Source of the DNA: Diadophis punctatus similis
Taxonomy: Eukaryota; Chordata; Lepidosauria; Squamata; Dipsadidae
DNA: 64,000 nucleotides
Direction: 5' to 3'
Assembly (NCBI GenBank): GCA_023053685.1
Contig: JALIGW010000002.1
Location: 253,428,739-253,492,738 of the forward strand
The stretch's first letter is position 1; each line of letters starts with the position of its first letter. Under the pieces are notes generated by a model. It was not told the DNA's origin, did not search any database, and saw nothing but the letters and a program-made list of their open reading frames with translations. The position numbers were made by a program, and so were the translations under genes. Of this stretch, positions 23,222 to 34,636 are shown in pieces.

Positions 23222-23349
23222 CAGGGGTCTTCAACCTTGGCAACTTTAAGATTTGTGGACTTCAACTCCCAGAATTCCTCAGCCAGTTTTGCTGGCTGAG
23301 GAATTCTGGGAGTTGAAGTCCACAAAGTTGCCATGTTTGGAGACCCCTG
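23222..23349. mobile_element. Palindromic hAT-like MITE
   Basis: The ends CAGGGGTCTTCAACCTTGGC and GGAGACCCCTG, with flanks AACTAGAT/AACTACAT (7 of 8). The inner palindrome TTCCTCAGCCAG..CTGGCTGAGGAA is perfect. Confidence 0.9.
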
Positions 23350-23660
23350 AACTACATAAGGATTCCCCAAGAGGTATTTTTTTGGGTGTGTGTGTCTGTT
23401 TTATGTCATTTCCTCCCTTTCAGCAATTCCAGGCTAGCCAGTCTCTTAAGTGCTCCTTCCACTTCAGCTGCAGATTGCATCACATCATAAAAAAATGCAA
23501 CTCAACCCAAGTAACTTAGTACAAGACAATAAACAATAATGTAAGAACAGTGTCGAAGCAATATATTGAAATAATGGATGCCAAAGATTTAATTTCTAAA
23601 AAGTCTCCAGAAGAGAATATCTTTGGTTTAATTTTGGACAGCCATACCAAGGGAGCCAAG

Positions 23661-24067
23661 CAGTGGTGGGATTCAGCCGGTTCAGGCTGGTTCGAGCGAA
23701 CCGGTAGTTAAATTGCTGGCTGGCCCCACCCCGCCCCTTCCAGGAGTGCCACGCGCCCCATTTTGGCTCCCAGGTAAGTGCAGGGAGATCTACTAGGCCC
23801 CAAACAGGGTGCAGTGTGTGTGTGTGGTGCCCCCCCCGTGGCCCATTTTCCCTCCCAGGAGGCTGCAGGGAGGCCTACTAGGCCCAAAACAGAGCACGGG
23901 AGGGGGGCAGCACGTCCCTCTCCCACGGCCCATTTTTGCTCTCAGGGGGGTGCAGGAAGCCGAGTGCTGCCTGTCACACACCCTGGCCAAGCCCACCATG
24001 GCCATGCCCACCCAGCCGATCATTAAGTCAGAGAACTGGTTGTTAAATTATTTGAATTCCACCACTG
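23661..24067. mobile_element. hAT-like MITE, GTGGGATTC variant
   Basis: The ends CAGTGGTGGGATTC and GAATTCCACCACTG, with perfect 8-bp flanks GAGCCAAG (23653-23660 and 24068-24075). It has AACCGGTAGTTAAATT near the left end and AACTGGTTGTTAAATT near the right. Related to, but distinct from, the GTGGGTTCC group. Confidence 0.93.
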
Positions 24068-24086
24068 GAGCCAAGTGTTCCTGCAA

Positions 24087-24241
24087 AGGATAGGATAGGA
24101 TAGGATAGGATAGGATAGGATAGGATAGGATAGGATAGGATAGGATAGGATAGAAAATAGGATAGAAAATAGGATAGGAATGGGATAGAAGAGAAGAGAA
24201 GAAGAGAAGAGAAGAGAAGAGAAGAGAAGAGAAGAGAAGAG
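24087..24241. repeat. (GGATA)n then (GAGAA)n microsatellite
   Basis: About 85 bp of GGATA pentamers with point variants, then about 50 bp of GAGAA pentamers, ending where a CR1 3' end begins. Confidence 0.95.
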
Positions 24242-24315
24242 AGCTGGAAGGGACCTTCGAGATCTTCTAGTCCAGCCCCTTGCTCAAGCAGGAGACCCTA
24301 TACTATTTCTGGCAC
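24241..24315 (-). mobile_element. CR1 LINE 3' tip
   Basis: The reverse complement of the CR1 3'UTR (GAAGGGACCTTCGAGATC, CTTCTAGTCCAGCCCCTTGC, CTCAAGCAGGAGACCC). The microsatellite at 24087-24241 sits exactly at its 3' terminus. Confidence 0.8.
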
Positions 24316-24965
24316 ATGGCTGAAATATCTTAGTCCCAAGCCACGTTGGGCATTATGAGTCAAACGTTGTGATGCCGTGTACAACTGAGAGATAGTAGTG
24401 GGGAATATCGGCAACAGCACTGCAATTTCCCAGGGAGGAGGCAGCACATTCCAGAGAGGGTCCCAACACAAGAGACTGCACTGTCCTGAACTGGCTGAGG
24501 GAGGGAGGGAGGGAGGGAGGGAGGGAGGAAAAGGTTCAGGGTAGAGACACAGCCTAGAATTTCCCAGGGTATATCTATTAGGTTAGAAGGCTATAGCTTT
24601 AGTCTGGCCAGATTCTGTCTATCAGACCTAAGCAAATAAAGAAGTGGACTTGATTGGGCTTCACTGTGTCATCTTTGGGCTTAGGCCTGAAGTAGCCATT
24701 TCAGTTTCCCCCAGAAACCTATTAGCAGCCAATGCAGCGCCTGCACGACGGGCATACTGCAGCTTCTGGGTGGTCTTCAAAGGCAGCCCCATGTAGAGTA
24801 CATCGCAGAAGTCTAACCAAGCAGCAATAAGGGCACAAGTATTTTGTAGCCAGGTCCTCCTGCTTTAAGAAGGACCACTCGGCATCTAGCTTCTACCACC
24901 TGTGAATCCAAGAGAACCCCCAATTCACAGACTTGCTACTTTATGGGAAGTGCATTGTGTTTGGG
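24316..24965 (-). mobile_element. Ancient L2-like LINE remnant
   Basis: The minus strand around 24780-24820 reads LDFCDVLYMGLPLK, matching the L2 LDYCNALYMGLPLK motif. The neighbouring phrase AGCCAATGCAGCGCC also fits an L2 order. It is heavily decayed with no open frame, and includes a (GGGA)n tract at about 24498-24530. Confidence 0.5.
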
Positions 24966-25350
24966 ACGCTGGAACCAGCAGAGGACAGCAAAGCACAAAG
25001 AGCTTTTAGCATCTTTCATCCCATCCAGACCTCCACATCTGTTGAACAAGAATTTGGTGACCTCTGCAGCTGGTACTCGGAAGGCAATGTAATGATGCAC
25101 TTCTAGTATTGGACGGCCTCTCCCGGAAGCTTCATATTAAACGGGAAGAGCAAACCCTGCAGTAGCCCCTCGACAAGAGCACCCACAAGTTGGAACGATC
25201 GACTGAAGTAGGGAGTGTCTCTGATCCCCAACTCTTAAAAGCAACTCCGAAGGGTATTGTGGTACTGTGATAACAAAAATCAACAAGAGTTGTCGTAATG
25301 GGGTGTCCTATCCCATCCAGATCCCAAAACTGTAAAGATCACTCAGTAGG
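24966..25350. other. Unassigned
   Basis: No recognisable coding segment or repeat. It may be the more 5' part of the decayed L2 to its left, but no motif confirms this. Confidence 0.35.
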
Positions 25351-25745
25351 TTTCTTTTTTAAAAATAATTTTTATTGAACTTTACAAATTTAAAAACAAA
25401 GCAACATACAGAAAAACAACAACATAAAAAACAAACATATAAAGCACACATACATAAAGTATAATTCCACTAATACAGCTTTCTGTCATTGGAATTTCCC
25501 TTCTCAATTCTACGTTTTCCTAATTATGGCTATTGTTTTATACAAACATTTTTTAATCTCTACTTATTCATTATATACACTATTAACTATTAGCTAATAA
25601 TTATATACTATTATACACATTATATACTATTATATACATTATCTTACAACCATCAAGGTTTAAGGTTGCATCTATCACATTTTTCCTTCTTTATAACCTT
25701 TATAATATTTCATATTTATCTTGAGTCACACATTAATTTTACTTT
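25351..25745 (-). mobile_element. AT-rich LINE-like 3' region
   Basis: On the minus strand it ends TTCAATAAAAATTATT followed by AAAAAAGAAA, like an L1-type 3'UTR and A-tail. A comparable stretch occurs at 29925-30080. No coding part is present, so the family is a guess. Confidence 0.35.
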
Positions 25746-25777
25746 TCTTTTCGAGCGTTTCGAATTCGTAGGCAGCG

Positions 25778-25903
25778 TTTCTGAATCTTAACAACTCTAA
25801 GATGCGTGGACTTCAACACCCAGAATTCTCCTCCCACCCCCAGCTGAGGAATTCTGGGAGTTGAAGTCCATGCATTTTAATAGTTGCCAATTTTTGAGAA
25901 AAA
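25778..25903. mobile_element. Palindromic hAT-like MITE, old copy
   Basis: Contains GGACTTCAACACCCAGAATT and the complementary AATTCTGGGAGTTGAAGTCC, with decayed ends near GCGTTTCTGAATCTT and TTTTTGAGAAA. Confidence 0.7.
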
Positions 25904-25909
25904 CCTATA

Positions 25910-26284
25910 CAGGTAGTCCTCGACTTCCGACCACAGTCGAGCCCAACATTTCTATCGCTAAGTGAGACATTTGTTAACTTTGCCCCCAAAATAAGACCTT
26001 TCTTGCCACAGTTGTTAAGTGAATCACTATAGTTGTTAAGTTAATGACATGGTTGTTAAGTGAATCTGGCTTTCCCCATTGACTTTTGCTTGTCAGAAGG
26101 CTGCAAAAGGTGATCACATGACCCCGGGACACTGCAACCATTATAAATATCAGCCAGTTGCCAAGCGTCTGAATTTGGATTATGTGACCATGGGGATGTT
26201 GCTCGCAAGTGTGAAAAACGCTCATAAGTCACTTTTCCAGTGCTGTTGTAACTTTGAGCAGTCACTAAATGAACTGTTGTCAGT
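25910..26284 (-). mobile_element. Tc1/mariner-like MITE, one end lost
   Basis: The left end CAGGTAGTCCTCGACTTCC is preceded by TA. It is the reverse orientation of the 11554 copy (GTTGTTAAGTGAATCACTAT, CTTGTCAGAAGGCTGC, ACATGACCCCGGGACACTGC). It stops after AAATGAACTGTTGTCA without the final terminal repeat. Confidence 0.78.
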
Positions 26285-26685
26285 AATGGCTTCACTTGGC
26301 CAGAAAAATTTGGTTTCTCCAACTCAGTTTCTGGAATTTCATGATGCAGTGATTATATTCACGGAAGAGGCTTCACCTACTTATTAAATTAATTCATTCT
26401 CTGGATTTTGCACAGCCCTGTACATTAAGTAACCAAAAGGCTACTTCAACAGATTTGTCCTGCCTATGGATTTTTCAGACCGCTAATATTGGAGAGCTTT
26501 TTCAGGAATAACAATAGAAAGCTAACTAGACTCCTTCGGGCTTGCCGAGTCTTGGATCAGGTGAGTATCGCCTCTCTTCTTTGAGAGAAATTACTGTATG
26601 TGCATTCAGAGAAATAATAGGCAAACAGGAAGCTCTACCTTATACTAAGAAAAACCACGGTATGATAGAGTTCCGTATTGACTCT
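26285..26685. other. Unassigned
   Basis: No exon or repeat identified. The phrase GGATCAGGTGAGTATC contains a splice-donor-like string, but the reading frames beside it are short and carry no domain. Confidence 0.35.
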
Positions 26686-26689
26686 TCTG

Positions 26690-26850
26690 AATACCCAGCT
26701 GCTGTGGCCTAGAGGTAGATCTCTTGCCTCACAATCAGGAGGTTGTGAGTTCGATCCTAGGTAGAGGCAGATGTAAGGGTCTCCTGCTTGGGCAGGGAGT
26801 TGGACTAGATGACCTGCAAGGTCCCTTCCAACTCTGTTAACTGAATATAC
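26690..26850 (+). mobile_element. tRNA-derived SINE with CR1 tail
   Basis: The head has an A-box-like TGGCCTAGAGGTAG and a B-box-like GAGTTCGATCCTAGG (RNA polymerase III internal promoter). It runs straight into the CR1 3' end GGGAGTTGGACTAGATGACC and CTTCCAACTCTGTTA. A tRNA head fused to a LINE 3' tail is the architecture of a CR1-mobilised SINE. Confidence 0.8.
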
Positions 26851-27267
26851 TGTATATACTTTCTTGTAAATGAATGATATCTGCTCTTCAGATGCTGTGC
26901 AAAGAAAAATCAGCTGCAGATTGATGCAATTTGTGAATGTCAGTTGGGTCACAAGGCAGTTTGTTCAATTTTGGTTGAATGGGTAGTGTGAATTCAGCCA
27001 TTGTGGTTTAAGTGGTTCATAGTTTCATGCATTGTTCAGACCTAGATGTTTATAATTTGTGCAATGTATTATAGTTAGTCCAGCCACAATTCGGCATGTT
27101 GGTTTTCTTTATTTACCAACATGTCTGCCACTTATTCTTCTGATGTACCAAGACAATGATGGTGTATTCCAAATTCTTCCCACCTGGTGCTCTTCAAATC
27201 TGTTGAATTTTTAAAATTCCTGGCCAGTATCATGGGAGAATGATCGTAATTCATCAGCAAAAGAATA
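26851..27267. other. Unassigned
   Basis: AT-rich with repeated TGGTTTAAG/GGTTCATAG phrases. No supported feature. Confidence 0.35.
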
Positions 27268-27581
<314 letters not shown>

Positions 27582-28265
27582 AGTTGGAAGTGACCTTGGA
27601 GGTCTTCTAGTCCAACCCCCTGCTTAGGCATGAAACCCACCTTTTTAAAAACTTCCAGTGTTGGAGCATTCACAACTTTTTGAGGCAAGTTGTTCCACTG
27701 ATTAATTGTTCTAACTGTCAGGAAATTTCTCCTTAGTTCTAGGTTGCTTCTCTCCTTGATTAGTTTCCACCCATTGCTTCTTGTTCTACCCTCAGGTGCT
27801 TTGGAGAATAGTTTGACTCCCTCTTCTTTGTGGCGACCCCTGAGATATTGGAACACTGCTATCATGTCTCCCCTGGTCCTTCTTTTCATTAAACTAGACA
27901 TACCCAGTTCCTGCAAATGTCCTTCATATGTTTTAGCCTCCAGTCCCCTAATCATCTTTGTTGCTCTTCTTTGCATTCTTTCTAGAGTCACAACATCCTT
28001 TTTACATCGTGGCGACCAAAACTGTATGCAGTATTCCAAGTGTGGCCTTACCAAGGCATTATAAAGTGGTGTTAACACTTTGCGTGATCTTGATTCTATC
28101 CCTCTGTTAATGCAGCCTAGAACTGTGTTGGCTTTTTTGGCAGCTGCTGCACACTGCTGGCTCATATTTAAATGGTTGTCCACTAGGACTCCAAGATCCC
28201 TCTCACAGTTACTACTATTGAGCAAGGTATCACATATACTGTACCTGTGCATTTTGTTTTTCTTG
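27582..28265 (-). mobile_element. CR1 LINE, longer 3' copy
   Basis: A single open minus-strand frame covers the last third of CR1 ORF2: [95 protein letters not shown]. The 3'UTR then leads into the microsatellite. It is 5' truncated within the reverse transcriptase; the frame still being open suggests a recent insertion. Confidence 0.95.
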
Positions 28266-28304
28266 CCTAAATTTTGTTTACTAGGCTCTTCAAAACATGC
28301 CCCA

Positions 28305-28480
28305 AAGGTGCTTTTTCAAAAGGGCAACTGGACTTCCTTTGTTTTTTCTTCAAGACGTTTAGTTTCTCCTCCAAGAAGCTTCCGCAGTTTATTGAAGAAC
28401 TGCAGACATTTCTTGGCAAGAAGTGAAACGCCTTCAAGGAAAAACAAAGGAAGTTCAGTTGTGTTTTGAAAAAAACATCT
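28305..28480. mobile_element. Inverted-repeat element (MITE-like)
   Basis: The left arm (GCAACTGGACTTCCTTTG, CTTCAAGACG) is answered by the right arm (CGCCTTCAAGG, CAAAGGAAGTTCAGTTG). The inner part (AGAAGCTTCCGCAGTT/AACTGCAG) is also partly complementary. No target duplication could be fixed. Confidence 0.6.
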
Positions 28481-28703
28481 TTGTAAACAACAATCATGAC
28501 CTGGACGGCTGAGAATCTCCATAGATACTATTCAAAACATGTTTGAGAAAAGATTGGTCGTTAGATACCTCATGCTAGTGTTTTAAGGTGTCATTTATGT
28601 GACATGGGTGATGTAGAAATGTGATAAAGAAACAAACAAACAAACAAAAGTAAATAAGACATTTGAGTGTTTTTTGACTCATATGATTCTGGCATGTCCA
28701 AGT

Positions 28704-29138
28704 CAGGGGTGGGTTCCTACCGGTGCGGTCCAGTGCGTAGCTCCGGTAGGGACCTGCCAATAACCCAATTTGCACGCGACTGCTCCGGTACCGTCTCCAC
28801 CAGGCAGTCGCGCGCATGGCCATCTTTTTTTCCGAATTTTTGGGTGATTTTGCTTCTGCACATGCGCGGAAGCAAAATTGCACCAAAATCTTGCGAGGGG
28901 ACGCGCGCGCGAGAGAGATTTCAGCAAGATTTTGCTTCTGCGCATGTGCGGAAGCAAAATTGCGCTGAAATCTCTCGCGCGTGTGCATCCCCTCGTGAGA
29001 TTTTGGCGAGATTTTGCTTCCGTGCATGCGCAGAAGCAAAATTGCGCGAGGGGCTCACGTGCATAGCACAAGCGCGCACGAAGCATGAAGAAACGCGGAG
29101 CAGTGCACCGGTCTCGGTAAGTGAGCAATTCACCCCTG
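28704..29138. mobile_element. hAT-like MITE, GTGGGTTCC family
   Basis: The left end CAGGGGTGGGTTCCTACCGG and right end AATTCACCCCTG, with perfect 8-bp flanks GTCCAAGT (28696-28703 and 29139-29146). The interior holds four alternating-orientation copies of a GATTTTGCTTCTGCGCATG block. Confidence 0.93.
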
Positions 29139-29174
29139 GTCCAAGTTGCTTTGATGTTAATGTAGCCTTTTTTC

Positions 29175-29400
29175 CCCCATGTTTGTGCCTTCAAGTCAGT
29201 GTTGACTCTGGACAAGTGCCTGGACAAGTTTTCTTCCAGTTTTCTTGGCAAGATTTCAGAAGTGGCTTGCATTGCCTGATTCCTAGGGCTGAGAAAGAGG
29301 GACTGGCCCAAGGTCACCCAGCTGGCTTTATGCTAAGGCAGGATTAGAACTCAGAGTATCACAGTTTCTAGCCTGTGGCCTTAACAACTACTACAAACAG
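29175..29400 (-). mobile_element. CORE-SINE (MIR-like)
   Basis: Contains CCCAAGGTCACCCAGCTGGC and GGATTAGAACTCAGAG (core), then the reverse complement of a tRNA head (GTGGCCTTAACAACTACTAC). It is the better preserved of two copies. Confidence 0.65.
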
Positions 29401-29411
29401 ACTCTTTAATG

Positions 29412-29537
29412 CAGTGATGGGTTCTAAATCCCATCGCTACTAGTTCGCGCGAGAAGCGTCCGGAGCGGGTGGGCGGAGCCTCCCGCCACTGCTACCGGTT
29501 CATAGAACCGTACCGAACCGGTAGCAACCCACCGCTG
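29412..29537. mobile_element. hAT-like MITE, short GTGGGTTCC variant
   Basis: 126 bp with the ends CAGTGATGGGTTC and CAACCCACCGCTG and perfect 8-bp flanks CTTTAATG (29404-29411 and 29538-29545). The subterminal TACCGGTTCATAGAACCG is itself palindromic. Confidence 0.92.
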
Positions 29538-29545
29538 CTTTAATG

Positions 29546-30800
29546 ACTGGGGGGGGGGGAGATGTAGTAGGCGAAGGTGCAACCCCGATCTTGAATTTTA
29601 TTCCTCATATATGGAATTTGACATGTTACGAAACTTTGACCTCATCAAGTCCGAAGCTTGAGAAAGAGAACTATTTTACATTGATGGAAAGACAGTTATA
29701 CGCTGATCTTAAGGAATGGATGCAGAATACATGCTTTGTCAGGCTTTGAAATGTTTTTATATTTTAAAAATGAGAAGAAGCATGTTTCTTCTAATTGTTA
29801 GAATGACTTGTTTCCACGTTATTCCATGTTTCTGTATGCTTTGGATTTAAGAATAAGTGTAAGGATTCAATTAATTTTACATTAATGTTGTGTGGATTTT
29901 TTTCTTTGTGTCTCTCCCCCCCCCCTTTTATTTTATTTTATTCTTAATAATTTTTATTCAATTTTTTAAAACAATAAAAAACAAAACATATATACATATT
30001 CACGCTTTACATTTCTGTGTCATCGGATTAAAATTGCTATGCATGTGTATAAATCTATCATATTATTATTTTAAATAATATTGGTATTTACAATTCTTTG
30101 TAAATTTACTTGTTCCTTCTAGTTTCTAGAAGGAACAAGTAAATTATAAAAAAATTATAAATTATAAAAAATTATAAAAAAATTATAAATTATAATTTTA
30201 TAATTTATAAATTATAAAAAAATTATAAATTATAAAAAAATTCCCACACTGTAAAATATTCTCTCTCTTGTCGGTTTTGTAATTCTGACATAAGTTTTGT
30301 CATTTCTGCGCAATCCATCATTATCCCCCCTTTTTATTTTAATTGCTGAAACGTATGGAGTTTTACTGTACTATCACTAACGTATCATTTTATTTTATCT
30401 TTGTTATACATCACTAATAATATTTTTAGTTCAAAATTTTACATTCCAAGCTGCTTTCAGTTTACTGTAGTCCTCTACACCCTGGCCCTTTTATTGGGTT
30501 TTTATTGTTGCTACTTTGCATAATTTTATTTTATTTTTCCCCATACCATAAACCATGTTTTAGTCTATATCCATATATCTTCTGTCAATCACCTTCCATT
30601 CAGGCAGCTGTCTTTGATAGCAACAAATGCAAGGTTTTAGTTTTTAAAAGCAGCAACAAAGAACAACCAGTATGAAACCATACAAAGAGGAGGAACTATG
30701 GCAGAAAAAAATAATACTGTGGTAAACAAAACAAAAAAAATGCCACCATTTCCTGGCAAATAGAAGGGGAAGAAAATTTTAGAAGAAAGGGAAGGGGAAG
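29546..30800. other. AT-rich region, LINE-like remnant suspected
   Basis: 29546-29760 has an open plus-strand frame ending EWMQNTCFVRL followed by a stop, which I do not recognise. 29925-30080 resembles the AT-rich L1-like 3' region at 25351. A perfect 20-bp-arm hairpin lies at 30103-30145, followed by slipped TTATAAAAAAATTATAAA repeats to about 30240. Confidence 0.4.
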
Positions 30801-31300
30801 AAATGCCGCTTTATAAAATTTTAGTAAAACCACACTTGGAATTCTGCATCCAGTTTTGGTCACCAAATTATAAAAAAAAAGATGTTGTGAATGTAGAGAA
30901 GAGCAACAAAGATGATTAGGGGACTAGAGACTAAAACATATGAAGAACGGTTGCAGGAAGGGGTGCCATGGTAGCAGTGTTTCAATATTTGAGGGGCTGC
31001 CACAAAGAAGAGGGGGGGGGGTCAACCTATTTTTCCAAGTGCCAGAAGGCAGGACAAGAAACAATGGATGGAAACTAAACAAGAGAGAAGCAACTAGAAC
31101 TAAGGAGAGATTTCCTGATAACGAGAACAATCAACCAGTGGAATGGCTTGTTTTCAGGAGTTATCAATGCTTCATCACAGGAGGCTTTCAAGAAGAGACT
31201 GGACGGCCATTTGTCTGAAGTGATATAGGGCCTCCTGCTTGAGGGTTGGGCTAGAAGACCTTCAAGGTCCCTTCCAACTCTGTTATTCTATGCTCTATGT
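30801..31300 (+). mobile_element. CR1 LINE, 3' fragment with internal deletion
   Basis: Decayed ORF2 end (HLEFCIQFWSPNYKKKDVV-like, then NNGWKLNKREATRTKERFPD) with a deletion after the AEERLQE-type segment at about 30958. It has the 3'UTR GAGGGTTGGGCTAGAAGACC and ATTCTATGCTCTATG at the end. Confidence 0.88.
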
Positions 31301-31925
31301 TCTAAATGGAATCACTGACAGATTGTGAGAGGGATCTTGGAGTCTTGGTATACAGCCAACTAAATATGAGCCAGCAGTGTGCAGCAGCAGCCAAAAAAGC
31401 CAACGCAGTCCTGAGCTGCATAAATAGAGGGATACAATCAAGGACCAGAGAGATACTAGTACCATTCTATAAAGCCTTGGTCAGACCACACCTAGAGTAC
31501 TGCATCCAGTTTTGGTCACCACACTACAAAAAAGACATTGAAACCCTAGAGAAAGTGCAGAAGAGAGCAACCAGGATGATAAAGGGTCTAGAAAATAAAA
31601 CATACAAAGAGCGGTTGCAGGAACTGAGCTTGGCCAGTCTGGCAAAGAGAAGGACCAGGGGTGACATAATAGCAGTGTTCCAATACTTGAGGGGATGCCA
31701 CAGAGAGGAGGGGAATCAGGCTGTTTTCCAAGGCACCAGAAAGCCAAACAAGGAATAATGGATGGAAGCTGACCAAGGAGAGATTCAACCTGGAAGTGAG
31801 GAGAAACTTTCTGACGGTGAGAGCGATCAACCAGTGGAACAGCTTGCCAGCGGAGGTTGTGAGAGCCCCAACACTTGCGACCTTCAAGGGGAGACTGGAC
31901 TGCCATCTGTCTCAAATGGTATAGG
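31301..31925 (+). mobile_element. CR1 LINE, second adjacent copy
   Basis: Starts at the same ORF2 position as several copies here ([19 protein letters not shown]), continues through [20 protein letters not shown] and, after a frameshift near 31740, RRNFLTVRAINQWNSLPAEV. It ends at LSQMV without the usual 3'UTR, so it is truncated at both ends. Confidence 0.92.
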
Positions 31926-32466
31926 AAATGATTCTACCTGATCAAAAAAAAAATGTTTCTACTTTTGGAGATTTTCTGAGCCACTTGATCTATAAAGCAC
32001 CCTATAAAGGTTGGGTAGGTGAATTCCCAACATACTTTTTGAAATGTACTATTAATAAAAAATATCTTATTAAATACATGGAAGTTATATTAACTATATT
32101 TAATCAATTTAATTTTAAATATAATTAGATGTAGCCAATCAAATGGAGTTTCTGCCCAAGCCCAGCCTGGTTTTCAGTGTCTGTCAACCAATATATAGCA
32201 GAAAAATCAAACACAACTTTTAGATTCTAAAAATTGCTACGTAGCTCTCAGGTATGCCTCGGACACAATGGTTGGAATGGAATAAGGGGCAGGTCAGTGG
32301 TTTAGAATTGGGAATGGACTACCCCAATGTTGTATACTATCCCCCTTGTTGATTTAACTTTCTTAGAGAATACACCATGCTTTCTACAACAACGAGAACA
32401 ATGCTTGATTAGAAGAAATTCAAATTGGAATTCAAATTGCTGAGGGTGCCACAAGAAAATCAAATA
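31926..32466. other. Unassigned
   Basis: AT-rich, no recognised feature. Confidence 0.4.
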
Positions 32467-33416
32467 CAGGCAGTTCTTAACTTATGACCAAGATTGAACC
32501 CCAAATTGTTGTTGCTAAGTGAGACATTTGTTGAGTGAGTTTTGACCCATTTTACGAACTTTCCTGCCACGGTTGTTAAGTGAATCGCTGCAGTGGTTAG
32601 GTTAGTAACATGGTTGCTCAATGAATCTGGCCTCCCCATTGACTTTGCTTGTCAGAAGGTTGCAAAAGATGATCACATGAACCTGGGACACTGCAACCGT
32701 CATAAATATGAACCAGTTGCCAAGCATCTGAAATTTGATTATGTGATCATGGGCAGCGGCCTCCAACCTTTTGGGCACCAGGGACTGGTTCCGTGAAGAA
32801 AGCTTTTATTAAAGTTTGTTGCAAAAATCAAAACCAGAAGCACACACAGATGACTGATTCAGCTGGCTTCAATAACTTCTTTATAAACATAATAATATAT
32901 ATATTTGCAATACCACAAGTAGAATTCTTCTTCAATCAGTTACAGGTAAACACAAGCAGGAGAGTTAAGTTTCATTTCAGCAGAGCAGACAAGCACAGAG
33001 AGTACAGAGTGGAGACTGGAGCCACACCCAGCCTTAAGCTTAAGCTCCAGTTTCGATTCTCTGCACAGACTTAGAAGTGTTTAACTCCCATTGGCTGATT
33101 CAGTTGCTATGCCCATTCATTGGCTGACCTTGTTAACATGGGCTCTCCCAGTTCATGAATATTCTAACAGCTTTTTCTGTGGACTGGAAGGGGTGTGGTT
33201 TTATGTGCTGCATCCTGTGGATGGGGCTTTGCTTGTTTGCGCAGCCCAGTTGCTGCCATGCCACGGCCCGGTGCCAATCCACAGACCGGGGATTGGGGAC
33301 CCCTGACCATAGGAATGTTCCAATGGTCATAAGTGTGAAAAATGGGCATAAATAAATTTTTTCAGTGCCATGATCGTAAGTTCGAACAGTCACTGTTGCA
33401 ATTCAAGGACTAGATG
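32467..33416 (-). mobile_element. Tc1/mariner-like MITE interrupted by a hAT element
   Basis: TA on both sides (32465-32466 and 33417-33418). The left end CAGGCAGTTCTTAACTTATG and right end GTTGCAATTCAAGGACTAG are decayed. The family interior is split at GATTATGTGATCATG by the element at 32754-33305 and resumes with GGTCATAAGTGTGAAAAATG. Confidence 0.8.
32754..33305. mobile_element. hAT-like element, CCAACCTTTTGGG type
   Basis: The left end CAGCGGCCTCCAACCTTTTG with CACCAGGGACTGGTTCCG and the right end CACAGACCGGGGATTGGGG with ACCCCTG are mirror-related. Flanks ATCATGGG/ACCATAGG agree at 6 of 8 positions. No transposase. Confidence 0.75.
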
Positions 33417-33789
33417 TAATTCAATATTAAGTTCATCTCTGGAAATCCAGCAAAGGATTTTAAATATTTTGAACATATAATTCACAGGCAAGGAGTCATT
33501 GGAGAAGACCCTGATGCCTGAAAAAAGGAATTTGAAAAAAGGGGGAAACTGAGGCACGAAGGTGGTGAGGTAACTATCATTGATGACACAAGAGAGAACA
33601 CACAAGAATTCAGGGATGCAATTGCCAACAAACAATCCTGGAAAAATAATACCCAATGGATCACAAAGAGTTTCAAGAGACTGAGCGACAATCCATGTGA
33701 GCCTATCCAATTGGGTTTTATTTGAGAAACCAGGGTTAACTCAACAAGGGCCTATTGCAATGTGTGAACCCAGTGGCAGCAATTATAAG
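33417..33789. other. Unassigned
   Basis: No feature supported; short frames on the minus strand lack domains. Confidence 0.4.
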
Positions 33790-34168
33790 GGGATCTCTCG
33801 CAAATTTTAGGCCTGGATAACCTTGAACTACGCCGTCTACGTTCCGACCTAAGCTTAGTACACAAGATCATCTACCTTAATGTCCTACCTGTTAACGACT
33901 ACTTTAATTTCAACCCCAATAACACTAGGGCTATCAATAGATACAAACTAAATGTATCCCGCTCTAATCTTGATTGCAGAAAATACAACTTCTGCAATAG
34001 AGTAGTAAATGTTTGGAACACTTTACCTGATCCTGTTGTTAGTTTCTCTAACCCCCATACCTTTTACCTTAATCTGTCTACTGTGGACCTTACACGTTTC
34101 TTAAGAGGTCCCTAAGGGGGCGTGCATAAGCGCACCAACGTGCCTACTGTCCCTGTCCTACTGTCTAA

Positions 34169-34528
34169 GAGCCGAGGTGGCGCAGTGGTTAAAATGCAGC
34201 ACTGCAATTCAGCAGTTCAGCTGTTCAAATCTCACCGGCTCAAGGTTGACTCAGCCTTCCATCCTTCCGAGGTGGGTAAAATGAGGACCCAGATTGTTGG
34301 GGGCAATATGCTGAACTCTGTAAACCGCTTAGAGAGGGCTGTAAAGCACTATGAAGCGGTATATAAGTCTAAGTCAGTGTTTCCCAACCTTGGCAACTTG
34401 AAGATGTCTGGACTTCAACTCCCAGAATTCCCCAGCCAGCTGGCTGGGGAATTCTGAGAGTTGAAGTCCAGACATCTTCAAGTTGCCAAGGTTGGGAAAC
34501 ACTGGTCTAAGTGCTATTGCTATTGCTA
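34169..34528 (+). mobile_element. Sauria SINE, interrupted by a palindromic MITE
   Basis: Head GAGCCGAGGTGGCGCAGTGG, middle GTAAAATGAGGACCCAGATT, and Bov-B-like tail GTAAACCGCTTAGAGAGGGC and GCTATTGCTATTGCT. The tail is split after AAGTCTAAGT and resumes after the MITE. Confidence 0.93.
34375..34504. mobile_element. Palindromic hAT-like MITE, perfect copy
   Basis: 130 bp, arms almost identical, ends CAGTGTTTCCCAACCTTGGC and its complement. The host SINE sequence GTCTAAGT is duplicated on both sides (34367-34374 and 34505-34512), giving direct proof of 8-bp target duplication for this family. Confidence 0.96.
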
Positions 34529-34636
34529 CCCATTTGTATGTACTCGTTTTATGTGTTTATGGCTATGTTTTGCTTCTTTATATCCATTTATTTGTGCCAT
34601 TTTTTTCATGTGTCCTGTTTCCTTGCACTTGTTGAC

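Noticed and set aside
29546..29750. Frame ending EWMQNTCFVRL as a possible host exon
   Set aside because: No recognisable family, no acceptor/donor pair of good quality, and it is followed by AT-rich LINE-like sequence.
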